Below are positions 41,059 through 50,097 of a DNA stretch of 64,000 bases, piece by piece. A program made the position numbers and the translations under genes. The DNA comes from Lysobacter sp. CFH 32150 (GTDB lineage Bacteria > Pseudomonadota > Gammaproteobacteria > Xanthomonadales > Xanthomonadaceae), in contig NZ_JALDWJ010000009.1 of the NCBI RefSeq assembly GCF_022758295.1, positions 124,001-188,000 of the forward strand. Reading direction: 5' to 3'. Every line of letters starts with the position of its first letter. Positions within the stretch are counted from its first letter, which is position 1. Below the pieces are notes generated by a model. The model was not told the DNA's origin, did no database searches, and was given only the letters and a program-made list of their open reading frames with translations.

Positions 41059-43656
41059 TCAGCCTTGCAACTCGCGCAGCGTCACGCTGGGCGGGGCATC
41101 CAGGACGCGTCGCGTTGCGAACAGACCTGCCAGCAACGCGGCGAGCATGCCGAGGCTGCCGCCGACGATGGCGAGGGTCCAGTTGGGTTCCCACGGCAGG
41201 TCGAAGACGCGGTTGGCGACGACGCCAGAGAGGATCGATGCGGCGATCGCGGCGACGAGGCCGGAGATCAGGCCGATGGCGGCGAACTCCGACGCTTGCG
41301 CCAATCGTAGTTGTCGGCGGCTGCCGCCGAGGACGCGCATCACGCCGCCTTCGAGCAGGCGCTCGTCCTGGCTGGCACTGATCGCGGCCAGCAGCACCAG
41401 CACGCCGGCGGCAAGCGAGAACCAGAACACCACCTGCACCACGGTTGAGACCTGGTCGCCGGTGGCGCGCACCTGTTTGAGCACGGCGTCGATGTCGATC
41501 ACCGACAGGTTGGGGAAGCGATCGACCAGGCCTGCGGTAAAACGTGCGTCCGATTGCGGGACGGTGACGGCGGTGACATAGCTGGCGGGGTACGCATCGA
41601 GTGCACCGGGCGAGGCGATCACGAAGAAGTTGGGGCGGAAGCTTTCCCAGTCGACACTGCGCAGGCTGGTGATCGGTGCTTCAAAACGCTGGCCGGCGAT
41701 GTCGAAGGCGATGCGGTCGCCGAGTTTCCAGCCCAGCGATTCGGCGAAGCGTTCTTCGACCGAGAGCTGTGGTGTGCTCGGTGCGTTTGCGCCGTAGGGC
41801 GGGTCTTGACCCGCCGTCGGAGTCGCACCCCAGAACTTCCCGGCGGTGATCTTGTTGTCGGCGCGCAGCGTGGCGGCAGTGGAGAGATTGAACTCGCGTT
41901 CGGTGCGGCGCCGTTCCATCGCGCCATTGCCTTCAGTGCTGCCGTCGTTATCGCGCCGCACCGGTAGCGCTGCGACCGGCGTGCCGTTGCGTGCGAGATA
42001 TCTGCCGCGGGTCATTGGATACAGGGTGGGTGCAGGCAATCCCTGCTCGGCGATGAAATCCCGCACCGGCTGCACCTGGTCGGGCTGCACGTTGATGATG
42101 AAGCGGTTGGGCGCGTCCTTCGCCAGCGACAGTTGCCAGCGGTCGAGCAGATCGGTGCGTACGAACGTCAGCAGCAGCAGCGCCATCAAGCCGAGGCCGA
42201 GTGCGGAGACCTGCGCGATGCTGGTGGCGGCACGGCGGCTGACGTTGGCCAGGCCGTAGCGCAGGCTGCCGCGCAGGCGCGGACGCAGGCGTCGCACCAC
42301 CACGATCAAGATCCACGCCAGGAATGCCAGCACCGCGAGCGTGCCGGAGATGCCGAGCAACATCGCGCCACCGAGCGTGGCATCGCCGGCCTTCCACCAC
42401 AGCAGTGCGGCCATGCCGGCGATACCGGCGAGGGCAACCAGCCAGGCGCTGGGTTCGGTGGTGTCGAGGTCGCGGCGCAAGACGCGCAGCGCGGAGACGC
42501 GTCGCAATGCCAGCACCGGCGGCGTGGCGAACGCGAGCAACACCACCATGCCGACGCCAAGGCCTTGCAGCGCCGGCAACCAGCCAGCGGGTGGGATCGA
42601 CAACGACAGCGTGCTGGCGAGCCAGCCGGCGACCGCCCACTGCAACGCGAATGCGATCGCCACGCCGAGTGCGCTGGCGAACAAACCGAGCATCAGCAGT
42701 TCGCCGACGTGGATGGCGACCAGCGTGCGCTGGCTGGCGCCGAGGCAGCGCATCACGGCGGCACCGGAGAGATGGCGTTCGCTATGCCGGCGTGCAGCCA
42801 TCGCCACGGCGACGGCGGCGAGCACCACCGACACCAGCGCGGCGAGGCCGAGGAAGCGGCCGGCGCGATCGAGTGCGGAGCGGACTTCCGGGCGCGCCTG
42901 CCCGATGGTTTCCAGACGCTGGCCACGCGCGAGCGCCGGCTTGGCCTTCGCGACGAAACGTTCGATGGCGGTCGCGTCGCCGGCGACGACCAGGCGATAC
43001 GACAGGCGGCTGCCTTCCTGCACCAGTCCGGTGGCGGGCAGGTCGGCGAGGTTGAGGAAGACTTTCGGCGCGACGTTGAAGTAGTCGAGCGAGGCGTCGG
43101 GTTCCTGCAGCACCAGCGCGGTGAGGCGCAGTTTCGCTTCGCCGAGATGCACGGTGTCGCCGATGGAGGCGCCGAGCGCGTCGGCACCAGCGCGGCTCAT
43201 CCACACGGTGCCGCGCTGTGGTGCGTCGCGGGTGTCCCGTTCGATCTTGTTTTGGTCGACGACGCGGAATGCGCCGCGCAACGGGAAGTGCGGGCCGAGT
43301 GCGCGCAGGTCGCCGAGGCGGAGGTTGGACACGTCGCCTTCGCCGACGCCGCTTTGACGAACGCGAACCATGCTGTTGAGTTCGATCGTCTCCGCGGTGC
43401 GCAGGCCGGGTGCATTGGCGGCATCACGTATCGCGCCGGTGATCGGTGCATCGCCGCGCACGACGGCATCGCCGCCCATCAAACGGTTCGCTTCGATCGC
43501 GAGCGCGCGTTCGGCGCGATCGGTGACGAAGCCGACGGCAGTGACTGCGACCACCGCGAGCGTCAGCGCGGCGAGCAAGATGCGGATGTCGCCCGCCTTG
43601 AGGTCGCGCCGCAACTGGCGCCACGCCAGGCTGAGCGCAGGCAAGTGCAGGTTCAC
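41059..43656 (-). CDS. FtsX-like ABC transporter permease (YbbP type)
   Basis: An 865-residue permease with two FtsX-type modules: a first transmembrane helix (about 25-45) with a large periplasmic domain (MacB_PCD-like, GGDAVVRGDAPITG), three helices near 260-390, further helices near 400-500, a second periplasmic domain, and C-terminal helices near 720-850. It starts with GTG and overlaps the ATPase gene. In E. coli the YbbA-YbbP pair sits beside tesA, exactly as here. Residues about 612-622 (AGQDPPYGA) are encoded by an inserted dispersed palindrome (41794-41820). Function is unknown; lipid or lipoprotein handling is suspected. Confidence 0.9.
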   Translation of the reverse strand: MNLHLPALSLAWRQLRRDLKAGDIRILLAALTLAVVAVTAVGFVTDRAERALAIEANRLMGGDAVVRGDAPITGAIRDAANAPGLRTAETIELNSMVRVRQSGVGEGDVSNLRLGDLRALGPHFPLRGAFRVVDQNKIERDTRDAPQRGTVWMSRAGADALGASIGDTVHLGEAKLRLTALVLQEPDASLDYFNVAPKVFLNLADLPATGLVQEGSRLSYRLVVAGDATAIERFVAKAKPALARGQRLETIGQARPEVRSALDRAGRFLGLAALVSVVLAAVAVAMAARRHSERHLSGAAVMRCLGASQRTLVAIHVGELLMLGLFASALGVAIAFALQWAVAGWLASTLSLSIPPAGWLPALQGLGVGMVVLLAFATPPVLALRRVSALRVLRRDLDTTEPSAWLVALAGIAGMAALLWWKAGDATLGGAMLLGISGTLAVLAFLAWILIVVVRRLRPRLRGSLRYGLANVSRRAATSIAQVSALGLGLMALLLLTFVRTDLLDRWQLSLAKDAPNRFIINVQPDQVQPVRDFIAEQGLPAPTLYPMTRGRYLARNGTPVAALPVRRDNDGSTEGNGAMERRRTEREFNLSTAATLRADNKITAGKFWGATPTAGQDPPYGANAPSTPQLSVEERFAESLGWKLGDRIAFDIAGQRFEAPITSLRSVDWESFRPNFFVIASPGALDAYPASYVTAVTVPQSDARFTAGLVDRFPNLSVIDIDAVLKQVRATGDQVSTVVQVVFWFSLAAGVLVLLAAISASQDERLLEGGVMRVLGGSRRQLRLAQASEFAAIGLISGLVAAIAASILSGVVANRVFDLPWEPNWTLAIVGGSLGMLAALLAGLFATRRVLDAPPSVTLRELQG
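41794..41820. repeat. Dispersed palindrome inserted in frame within a coding gene
   Basis: GTAGGGCGGGTCTTGACCCG followed by CCGTCGG, containing the 18-base palindrome GGCGGGTCTTGACCCGCC. The same element occurs between genes at 35491-35512. Here it lies inside the ABC permease gene without breaking the frame. Confidence 0.75.
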
Positions 43657-44399
43657 GCCGACACCAGCCGGCCGCCGTCCAGACGCAGCATGCGGGTGCA
43701 GCGGCTGGCGAGATGTTCGTCGTGGGTGACCAGCACCAGCGTGGTGCCGGCTGCGGTGTTGAGATCGAACAGCAGGTCGATGATGGATTGGCCGGTGCGG
43801 GTATCGAGATTGCCGGTGGGCTCGTCGGCGAACAGCAGCGCTGGCCGCGTCACGAAGGCGCGCGCCAGCGCCACGCGTTGCTGCTCGCCGCCGGAGAGCT
43901 GGCGCGGGTAGTGGCCGAGGCGTTCGCCGAGACCGACCTGCTTGAGGATCGTGCGCGCCGGCGATTCGGCATCGATGTCGCCGCGCAACTCCAGCGGCAG
44001 CATTACGTTTTCCAGTGCAGTGAGCGACGGCAGCAACTGGAAGCTCTGGAACACGAAACCGACTTTCTCGCCGCGTACACGAGCGCGGCCGTCTTCGTCG
44101 AGCTTGGACATCGGCTCGCCTTCGAGCACGACGTTGCCGCTGCTGGGGATATCGAGCCCGGCCATCAGCGCCAGCAGGGTGCTCTTGCCAGAGCCGGAGG
44201 CGCCGACGATCGCGACGGCGTCGCCGCGATCAATGGCGAAGTTCACGCCATCGAGGATGGTGAGCTCGCCCGCGGGCAGCGGGACGCGCTTACCGAGGCC
44301 GGTGACCTCAAGGGCGCGCCGGGGCATGGCTGCAGAATGTGCCGGCACCATGGCTTCGGCTTGGATGTGCGCGGTATCGTCCCTATTCATCGTGTGCAT
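43653..44399 (-). CDS. ABC transporter ATP-binding protein (YbbA type)
   Basis: A 248-residue ATPase of the LolD/MacB/YbbA class. Walker A is GASGSGKST (near 65), the Q-loop FQSFQLLPSL (near 117), the signature LSGGEQQR (near 168), Walker B LLFADEPTGNLD (near 190) and the H-switch VTHDEH (near 225). It overlaps the permease start, so both are translated together. It is divergent from the tesA-like esterase. An ATG at 44390 is an alternative start. Confidence 0.93.
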   Translation of the reverse strand: MHTMNRDDTAHIQAEAMVPAHSAAMPRRALEVTGLGKRVPLPAGELTILDGVNFAIDRGDAVAIVGASGSGKSTLLALMAGLDIPSSGNVVLEGEPMSKLDEDGRARVRGEKVGFVFQSFQLLPSLTALENVMLPLELRGDIDAESPARTILKQVGLGERLGHYPRQLSGGEQQRVALARAFVTRPALLFADEPTGNLDTRTGQSIIDLLFDLNTAAGTTLVLVTHDEHLASRCTRMLRLDGGRLVSA

Positions 44400-44477
44400 C
44401 CATCGTGGGTGCAGCCCTCTTCATCGGGGGTTGGAATGCGGCCTTGCAGTCTGGCCACAGGTTTGGAGAGAGCGTGC

Positions 44478-45149
44478 ATGAAACAACGAAATGAGGCTCC
44501 GCGGCGCTGGCTTCAATGGACCGTGCCATTGGTACTGCTGGTGGTATCGCTGTTCGGTGCGACGCACGCAGCCCTGCCGGCGAAGGTGCAACCGCTGCCG
44601 CCGCCGACGGTATTGGTCTTCGGAGATTCGTTGTCGACCGCGTATGGGCTGGACGCCGCGCAGGGCTGGGTCGCACTGACCGCCGAACGCATCGCGCAGA
44701 CGCGGCCGGGCTGGCGGGTGGTCAACGCCAGCATCAGCGGCGAGACCAGCGCTGGCGGTGCTGCGCGCGTGGTGCGCGAGGTGGCCCGGAATCGCCCAAC
44801 GGTGGTGGTCATCGCGCTGGGCGCCAACGATGGCCTGCGCGGCCTGCCGCTGCGGCAGACGCGCAGCAACCTGGCCCGCATGATCGGCGCCGCGCAGGGC
44901 GTGGGGGCGAAAGTGTTGCTGGTCGGCATGCGCATGCCACCGAACTATGGCGCCGAGTACACGCGTGAGTTCGAGAAGACCTACCCCGATCTCGCCGCGT
45001 TGTTCGACACGGCCCTGTTGCCGTTCCTGCTGGAGCCGATCGCGCGCGACCGCGATGCGTTCCAGGCGGACAACCTGCACCTGGTGGCGGGTGTGCAGCC
45101 GTTGCTGCGCGATCATGTGTGGCGTGCGTTGGAGCCGTTGCTGAAGTAG
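44478..45149 (+). CDS. tesA: Periplasmic arylesterase/acyl-CoA thioesterase I (GDSL family)
   Basis: A 223-residue SGNH hydrolase with an N-terminal signal segment (about 13-32). The catalytic blocks are clear: Ser51 in VFGDSLSTAYG, Asn117 in ALGANDGL, and Asp198-His201 in DNLHL. It hydrolyses ester or thioester bonds in the periplasm, like E. coli TesA. GGAG precedes the ATG at 44478. The divergent arrangement with YbbA-YbbP is conserved from E. coli, supporting the name. Confidence 0.92.
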   Translation: MKQRNEAPRRWLQWTVPLVLLVVSLFGATHAALPAKVQPLPPPTVLVFGDSLSTAYGLDAAQGWVALTAERIAQTRPGWRVVNASISGETSAGGAARVVREVARNRPTVVVIALGANDGLRGLPLRQTRSNLARMIGAAQGVGAKVLLVGMRMPPNYGAEYTREFEKTYPDLAALFDTALLPFLLEPIARDRDAFQADNLHLVAGVQPLLRDHVWRALEPLLK

Positions 45150-45169
45150 GCGAAAGCGGTAGGCCACGG

Positions 45170-45406
45170 TTATTCGTAGCGACTTGCGACCGAACTGTCC
45201 CCGGTTCGCGTCCGTTCGAGCACGGTGGTGGGCAGGCCGGTTTCGAGGAAACGCCGATGGGCCAGCGCGTCGGCGGCCTTGAGCGCCCAGAAGCGGCTCG
45301 ACAGGACTTCGGCGATGCGTTCGCCATCGATCAGCAGCCAGCCATGCTGGGTGGGGGAGACGGTGATCAGGACTGCTTCCGCTGCAGACTTCGGGGGAGA
45401 GGTCAT
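45170..45406 (-). CDS. Small conserved protein of unknown function
   Basis: A 78-residue cytoplasmic protein. The fold-like pattern VLITVSPTQHGWLLIDGERI followed by a helix (FWALKAADALAHRRF) resembles the beta-hairpin-plus-helix of DUF2188-type small proteins, but I cannot assign it firmly. An in-frame extension to 45502 is proline-rich and unlikely. It is convergent with tesA, 20 bases apart. Confidence 0.6.
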   Translation of the reverse strand: MTSPPKSAAEAVLITVSPTQHGWLLIDGERIAEVLSSRFWALKAADALAHRRFLETGLPTTVLERTRTGDSSVASRYE

Positions 45407-45527
45407 GGCCGCAGTTTGACGATCGGGCTGCATGGGGACAGCTGGCGGTCGGCAGGGTGACTTAGGGCAGATGGCGCGGGGTGGACGTTGTGGATACGTC
45501 ACGTGCTTCGGCTTCTGTGCATGCGTG

Positions 45528-46625
45528 TTACGCGGCCAGGCGCTGCCACAGCCAGGACATCGCCGCCGCGCCGATCACCATCGAGAGCAACGGCATCGCG
45601 ATACCGACGTACCAGCGCTGGCGCCGCAGCAGGAACAACCCCGGCAACACCGCGCACACCACTGCCAACTGGCCCAGCTCGACACCCAGATTGAAGCCAA
45701 GCAGCGTCAGCAATCGGGTGTCGGGCGGCAGGCCCAGTTCCCCGAGTGCACCGGCAAAGCCGAAGCCGTGGATCAGGCCGAAGCCGAACCCCACGACCCA
45801 CGCACGACGCGTCACCAATGGATGGATGTTGTTGGCGGCGGCCAGCAACACGCTGCCCGCGATCGCCGGTTCGACCCAGCGTGAGGCCGGCGTCACCCAG
45901 CCCAGCGCCGCGAGGCTCAGCGTGAGCGAGTGCGCCAGCGTGAACGCGGTGACGATACCCAGCACTTGCATCACGACGCGACGCAAGTCCTCCGCCGGCA
46001 ACCACTCGCCACGCTGGCGCAGCAGCGCCGCGGGCAACAGCAACGACAGCAGGAAGGCGAGGTGGTCGTAGCCGATCGCGATGTGGTGGAAGCCCTCGCG
46101 CAGGAAGTCGGCGAACGGACGGCTGGGTGCGGTGCCGAGGACGACCTCGCGTGCATCGGCACGACCAGTCGCCGTGCGGACGGTCGTGCCCTCGCGTAGC
46201 GTGATCAGCGCGCGATGCTGCGGATCAACCGCGAACAGCAGGCCGTAGCGAACCCGCACGCTCGATCGGGAGGGGCACTGGGCCACCATCTGCAGCGTGG
46301 CGTAAGTCCCATCGTCGTAACGGCGGGTGGCAAGCCCGCGCGGGCGCAGCGCACAGGCGCCGGCATCGGTCGACAGCGAAAGGCCGGAGACTACCCATTG
46401 CTCCAACGGCTGCTGCATCGCGTGCAGTTCGCCCCAGGTCACTCGCTCGTCAAGGTTGGTATCGAGCGGTAGGGAGAGGGCGAGGTCGCGGATCGCCAGG
46501 TCCAGTTCGATCTGCGCTTCGCCATCGGGCATCCGCGTGATGTCCAGATGCGCGACCGACAGCGTATGCGCGTGCAGCGGCCACGATGCGAGCAGCAGCA
46601 ACCATGGGAACAGTCGATGTGGCAT
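45528..46625 (-). CDS. HupE/UreJ family membrane protein
   Basis: A 365-residue protein: signal peptide (about 1-20), an exported beta-rich domain (about 21-170), then a HupE/UreJ-type membrane domain with about six to seven helices. The family signature GFHHIAIGYDHLAFLLSLLL (near 178) is followed by FTLAHSLTLSLAALG and GLIHGFGFAGALGELGLP. Histidines in these helices suggest nickel, cobalt or other metal transport, as in HupE. It overlaps the upstream TPR gene by one base (TGATG) and is part of the DUF4331 module. Confidence 0.9.
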   Translation of the reverse strand: MPHRLFPWLLLLASWPLHAHTLSVAHLDITRMPDGEAQIELDLAIRDLALSLPLDTNLDERVTWGELHAMQQPLEQWVVSGLSLSTDAGACALRPRGLATRRYDDGTYATLQMVAQCPSRSSVRVRYGLLFAVDPQHRALITLREGTTVRTATGRADAREVVLGTAPSRPFADFLREGFHHIAIGYDHLAFLLSLLLPAALLRQRGEWLPAEDLRRVVMQVLGIVTAFTLAHSLTLSLAALGWVTPASRWVEPAIAGSVLLAAANNIHPLVTRRAWVVGFGFGLIHGFGFAGALGELGLPPDTRLLTLLGFNLGVELGQLAVVCAVLPGLFLLRRQRWYVGIAMPLLSMVIGAAAMSWLWQRLAA

Positions 46626-47746
46626 CAGCGTGCACCCTCCGGCGTCGGTGGCAACGACAGGTGTTGCGCGGTCGCCCAGGCGTGCAGTGCTTGCAAAGCT
46701 TCCGGACGATGTGCCGCGATGGCGGTACGACGCAGCAGCTCGACATCCTCGTAATCGCGCTGGCTGTGGAAGTTGCGTTGCGCCAGGCGCAGCGCGGCGG
46801 TCGGGTCGCCGCGCGCGACGAGCAGGAACTCGGCCTCATCGCGCAACTCCGGCGGGCTGCCCGCCGCGTGCGCGGCAGCGAAACGCCGCGCCTGGGCTGC
46901 GACCATCGGCGCGGCGGTGCGTGGATCGATGCGATGCGCGGCCAGCGTGCGTTGCAGCTGCAATCCATCGTGATTGGCTTGTGCGACGAGTAACGGCGCT
47001 ACTTCGCGATCACGGCCCACGCTACGCAGGTAGCGCGCATACGCCGCGAGTGTGCGCACGTCGTCCGGTGCCAGCGCCAGCGCGCGCCGGAACCAGGCGT
47101 CGGCATTGCGATCACCGGCGCGTGCGGCGACTTCGGCACGCATCACCAACGCGTAGTGCTGGCTTTCATCGGCGACTGAGCTGGCTTCCAACCAGCGATC
47201 GAGCGCGGCGGCGGCCGCCGCGTAATGTCCGCTGCGCAACGACATCAGTCCCACGCATAGCAGGCCGTTCCCGGCATCGACGCTGAGCACCAGCGCGGTG
47301 CAGTCCGCGCGCGCCAGATCCAGCCTGCCGCGCACCACATGGATCTGTGCGCGTGCCAGGCGTGCGGCGCCGTCGCGCGGCGACTGGGCAATCACCCGAT
47401 CGAGCCAGGCCACTGCCGCAGCGAAGTCGTGACGGTGCTGGGCGCTGAACGCACGCGCCTGCAGCACGCTTGAATCCTGCGCGTGGGCCGGAATACGCGC
47501 CAGCAACGACTCGGCGCGTGCCGCCAGCCGCGCATCGCCAGTCTGCGCAGCCGTCGTGAGCCATTGCTGGATGCGCAGGGGCGATGCAGCGGGGGTCGCG
47601 GCGTTCGCCGGCATCAGTCGCGCGTAGCCGCGCGGCAGGTGTTCGAGCACGACACTCGGATTGCCTGGCACCACGGCCGCGGGACGCTGCGCCCATGCCG
47701 TGGGCATCATGATCAGGGTCGCGATCAGAGTCAGTGTGCGCAACAT
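46625..47746 (-). CDS. Exported tetratricopeptide repeat protein of the DUF4331 module
   Basis: A 373-residue protein with a signal peptide (MLRTLTLIATLIMMPTAWAQ). Helical repeats include FAAAVAWLDRVIAQSPRDGA (about 120), HYAAAAAALDRWLEAS and ADAWFRRALALAPDDVRTLA, which fit TPR consensus. Its stop overlaps the HupE-like start. Similar TPR genes lie between DUF4331 and HupE/UreJ genes in other Proteobacteria as I recall. It would act in the periplasm as an assembly or adaptor protein; this is inferred. Confidence 0.85.
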   Translation of the reverse strand: MLRTLTLIATLIMMPTAWAQRPAAVVPGNPSVVLEHLPRGYARLMPANAATPAASPLRIQQWLTTAAQTGDARLAARAESLLARIPAHAQDSSVLQARAFSAQHRHDFAAAVAWLDRVIAQSPRDGAARLARAQIHVVRGRLDLARADCTALVLSVDAGNGLLCVGLMSLRSGHYAAAAAALDRWLEASSVADESQHYALVMRAEVAARAGDRNADAWFRRALALAPDDVRTLAAYARYLRSVGRDREVAPLLVAQANHDGLQLQRTLAAHRIDPRTAAPMVAAQARRFAAAHAAGSPPELRDEAEFLLVARGDPTAALRLAQRNFHSQRDYEDVELLRRTAIAAHRPEALQALHAWATAQHLSLPPTPEGAR

Positions 47747-47822
47747 CGTGAGGACTCCTGTGCAATCCGGCAGCGCGTACAGCTCGCTGCCGGATTGCGG
47801 TGCGTTTCATCCGTGACGCGCG

Positions 47823-49217
47823 TTAGTTGCTGGGCGAGCCCGGGATCGGCGTGTTGAGGTATGGGAACGTCGACCGGAAGTCGCTTGCCTTGAGCGCTGC
47901 GCCATCGGTGTACGGCAACTGGCCGGACGGGGCATCGGCGGCGGGCAACAGCACGCCCATCGCCACCCGCAACTCGATGTCGACCACGTCATCGCCAGGA
48001 CGCCGCCCGTTGGGGAAACCGGCGGTATCACCGGCGAGTACGCCGAGGGTCTGCTGCACCGCGGCTGCCTTGGGTGCGATCGCGGTGTTGAGCCGCATCA
48101 TTTCCGCGGGCTTGACCGAAGCCGGCTGGTTGAGGCCCGGCACGCCGGTGAGGAAGGCGGCGACCAGATCGGTGCGTGGATACTTCGTCGGCGCCTGCAC
48201 GCCCGGGAACAGGATCTGCAGCAGGATCGGCAGACTCGGGTTGGTGACGTACTTGGCGAAGTTCGCATCGTTGCCTGGTAGCGAGGCGTTGAACTTGTCC
48301 TTGTCGGGCAATCCGATCACCACTTCATTCACCAGCGGCGCGGACAGGCGCGACACCTGGCGGTAGTGAAAGCCCACGCGCGTGTAGGCCGTGGTCCAGG
48401 CGCCAACGATCGGGTTGCCGGACTGGGTCAGGCAGGCGATCGGCAATTCGAGTGCGAGCGTGGTGATGTTGGCATCGTCGAGGAGGTTGCGTTCGCCATC
48501 GGGTGGACCGACCGGGTTGGTGTTGACCAGGTCAAATACTTCACCGAGGTTGACCGCAAAGCCTTCCTTGCGCTGCCCCACGAATACGCGGCCTTCGCCC
48601 GCGCACTGGTTCACGCCGATGCGCGAGATGTGGCGATCTGCATAGGTGGCGTAGTCGGCGATCGACTTGGTGCCGATGTTGTCGAACGGCTTCTTGAACA
48701 GGTAACCGCCTGTGCCGAGATTGCGGGCCACGCCGACCCGGCCGCCTTCCTTGACGGTGACCACGGCGTAGGCTTCGTCAACGTTGCGATTGGCTTCCTG
48801 CGCCGCGGTGGCGCCGAACGAGCCGATATTGCTCAACGGCACCGCCACATCGACACCGTTCACTGGCACGGTGAGGTTCTTGAAGCGGTTGTAGAACTTG
48901 AAGAAATAGGAAATGTCAGCGTTGGCATCGCCGTCGTTGTCGATATGGATGGCGTAGAGCGCGTTCGGGTCCATCAGGAAATAGTTCGGACCACCATAGG
49001 GCGCCTGCAACGGCTGGTAGTTGGCGAGGAAAGTGACGTAACCGGCGCGGCCGGATTCGTAGCTGCGGAACATGTAGAAATCGGTGCCGTCGACCTTGGG
49101 GCTCTGGGTAATCAGCGGAGCTTCGCGATGGCTCGAGCCGAGCGCGACGCCTGCCGCGGACACCAGGCCCGCGATGGCAATGGCGAGCGTGGCGTGTTTG
49201 GCGATGAGCTGTTTCAT
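47823..49217 (-). CDS. DUF4331 family exported protein
   Basis: A 464-residue secreted or periplasmic protein. The signal peptide ends near GVALG, directly followed by the DUF4331 hallmark SSHREAPLI; further family features are DGTDFYMFRSYE, DNDGDANADISYFFKFYNR, and RRPGDDVVDIELRVAMG. AGGAA lies 7 bases before the ATG at 49217. Function is unknown. It begins the DUF4331-TPR-HupE operon and is divergent from an ECF sigma factor; a GCATCC-N16-CGAAA promoter-like motif lies upstream. Confidence 0.92.
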   Translation of the reverse strand: MKQLIAKHATLAIAIAGLVSAAGVALGSSHREAPLITQSPKVDGTDFYMFRSYESGRAGYVTFLANYQPLQAPYGGPNYFLMDPNALYAIHIDNDGDANADISYFFKFYNRFKNLTVPVNGVDVAVPLSNIGSFGATAAQEANRNVDEAYAVVTVKEGGRVGVARNLGTGGYLFKKPFDNIGTKSIADYATYADRHISRIGVNQCAGEGRVFVGQRKEGFAVNLGEVFDLVNTNPVGPPDGERNLLDDANITTLALELPIACLTQSGNPIVGAWTTAYTRVGFHYRQVSRLSAPLVNEVVIGLPDKDKFNASLPGNDANFAKYVTNPSLPILLQILFPGVQAPTKYPRTDLVAAFLTGVPGLNQPASVKPAEMMRLNTAIAPKAAAVQQTLGVLAGDTAGFPNGRRPGDDVVDIELRVAMGVLLPAADAPSGQLPYTDGAALKASDFRSTFPYLNTPIPGSPSN

Positions 49218-49311
49218 GACGGGTTCCTCGAGTGGGCGCAGGTGCGGAGTGCACTTGCGGGTCGAACAACCAGGCGCCTGCGCATTGCGGTGACCTGCTG
49301 TCCGTGTGTGC

Positions 49312-49338
49312 TTTCGAGGCAACGCCGCATTCGGATGC
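49312..49338 (-). promoter_or_regulatory. Candidate ECF-sigma promoter for the DUF4331 operon
   Basis: On the minus strand GCATCC (49333-49338) is followed by a 16-base spacer and CGAAA (49312-49316). The divergent sigma gene has the same GCATCC with the same 16-base spacer and CGTAT. It lies about 95 bases upstream of the DUF4331 start. Confidence 0.5.
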
Positions 49339-49376
49339 AGCCGCTTGTCGGTGCGCTTGCAAGTCGTGATCCAGCT

Positions 49377-49403
49377 GCATCCGGAGGGGGACTGGCTCCG
49401 TAT
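49377..49403 (+). promoter_or_regulatory. Candidate ECF-sigma autoregulatory promoter
   Basis: GCATCC (49377-49382), a 16-base spacer and CGTAT (49399-49403) lie about 120 bases before the sigma factor start. Both boxes resemble ECF-type promoters (SigK-like: CATCC and CG-A-T). The 49218-49521 interval holds no gene besides these two divergent motifs. Confidence 0.5.
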
Positions 49404-49521
49404 ATCCCGGTCGAAGACGTGCCATTTGCATGGACGCTGGCCGCGGCGATTGCTGGGCTTCGTTTGTCCTAAACGGCGATGGCGCTGCCGCTGGCCGCCT
49501 GTGCCCTGTGAGGTGCCTTGG

Positions 49522-50097
49522 ATGTCCCATTCATCGCTTCAGCTGAGTGCCGATCCCAGCGAGAACCTGACGGCGCTGCTGGCGGAAGTCGCCAACGGCA
49601 GCCGCAGCGCGTTCGAGGCGCTGTACCGCGCAACCTCGGGCAAGCTCTTCGGCATCTGCATGCGGCTGCTTTCCGATCGCGCCGAAGCTGAAGACGTGCT
49701 GCAGGAGGTCTACGTCAGCGTCTGGCACAAGGCGGCGCAGTTCGACGCCGCGCGCGCCAGTGCGATCACCTGGCTCGGGATGATTGCGCGATACAAGGCG
49801 ATCGATCGCCTGCGCGTGCTTCCGGCGTCCCACCGGCACGCGCCGATCGAATGGGCGGACGACGTCGCCGATCCGCTGGCTTCGCCCTTGCAGTACACCG
49901 AGACGACGACACAGCGCGCACGCCTGGACGACTGCATGGAACAGCTCGACGACCGCCGTCGCATGCTGATCCACACTGCTTTCTTTGAAGGGATCACCTA
50001 TGAGGAACTGGCGGTGCGCAGCAGCTCCCCGCTTGGTTCGATCAAGAGCTGGATCCGCCGCGGCCTGATGCAACTACGGGCGTGCCTGGAACAATGA
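49522..50097 (+). CDS. ECF RNA polymerase sigma factor, SigK-like
   Basis: A 191-residue sigma factor. Region 2 (about 25-95) has ALYRATSGKLFGICMRLLSD, EDVLQEVYVSVWHKAAQFD and AITWLGMIARYKAIDRLR; region 4 (about 135-188) has FFEGITYEELAVRSSSPLGS and IKSWIRRGLMQLRACLEQ. A following RskA-type anti-sigma gene overlaps by ATGA. GAGGTG lies upstream of the ATG at 49522. It probably controls itself and the divergent DUF4331 operon. Confidence 0.92.
   Translation: MSHSSLQLSADPSENLTALLAEVANGSRSAFEALYRATSGKLFGICMRLLSDRAEAEDVLQEVYVSVWHKAAQFDAARASAITWLGMIARYKAIDRLRVLPASHRHAPIEWADDVADPLASPLQYTETTTQRARLDDCMEQLDDRRRMLIHTAFFEGITYEELAVRSSSPLGSIKSWIRRGLMQLRACLEQ

Noticed and set aside
42133-43911. 592-residue open frame on the plus strand
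   Set aside because: Antisense to the FtsX-like permease; its composition is biased towards Arg, Gln, Gly and Ala and no motif is seen.
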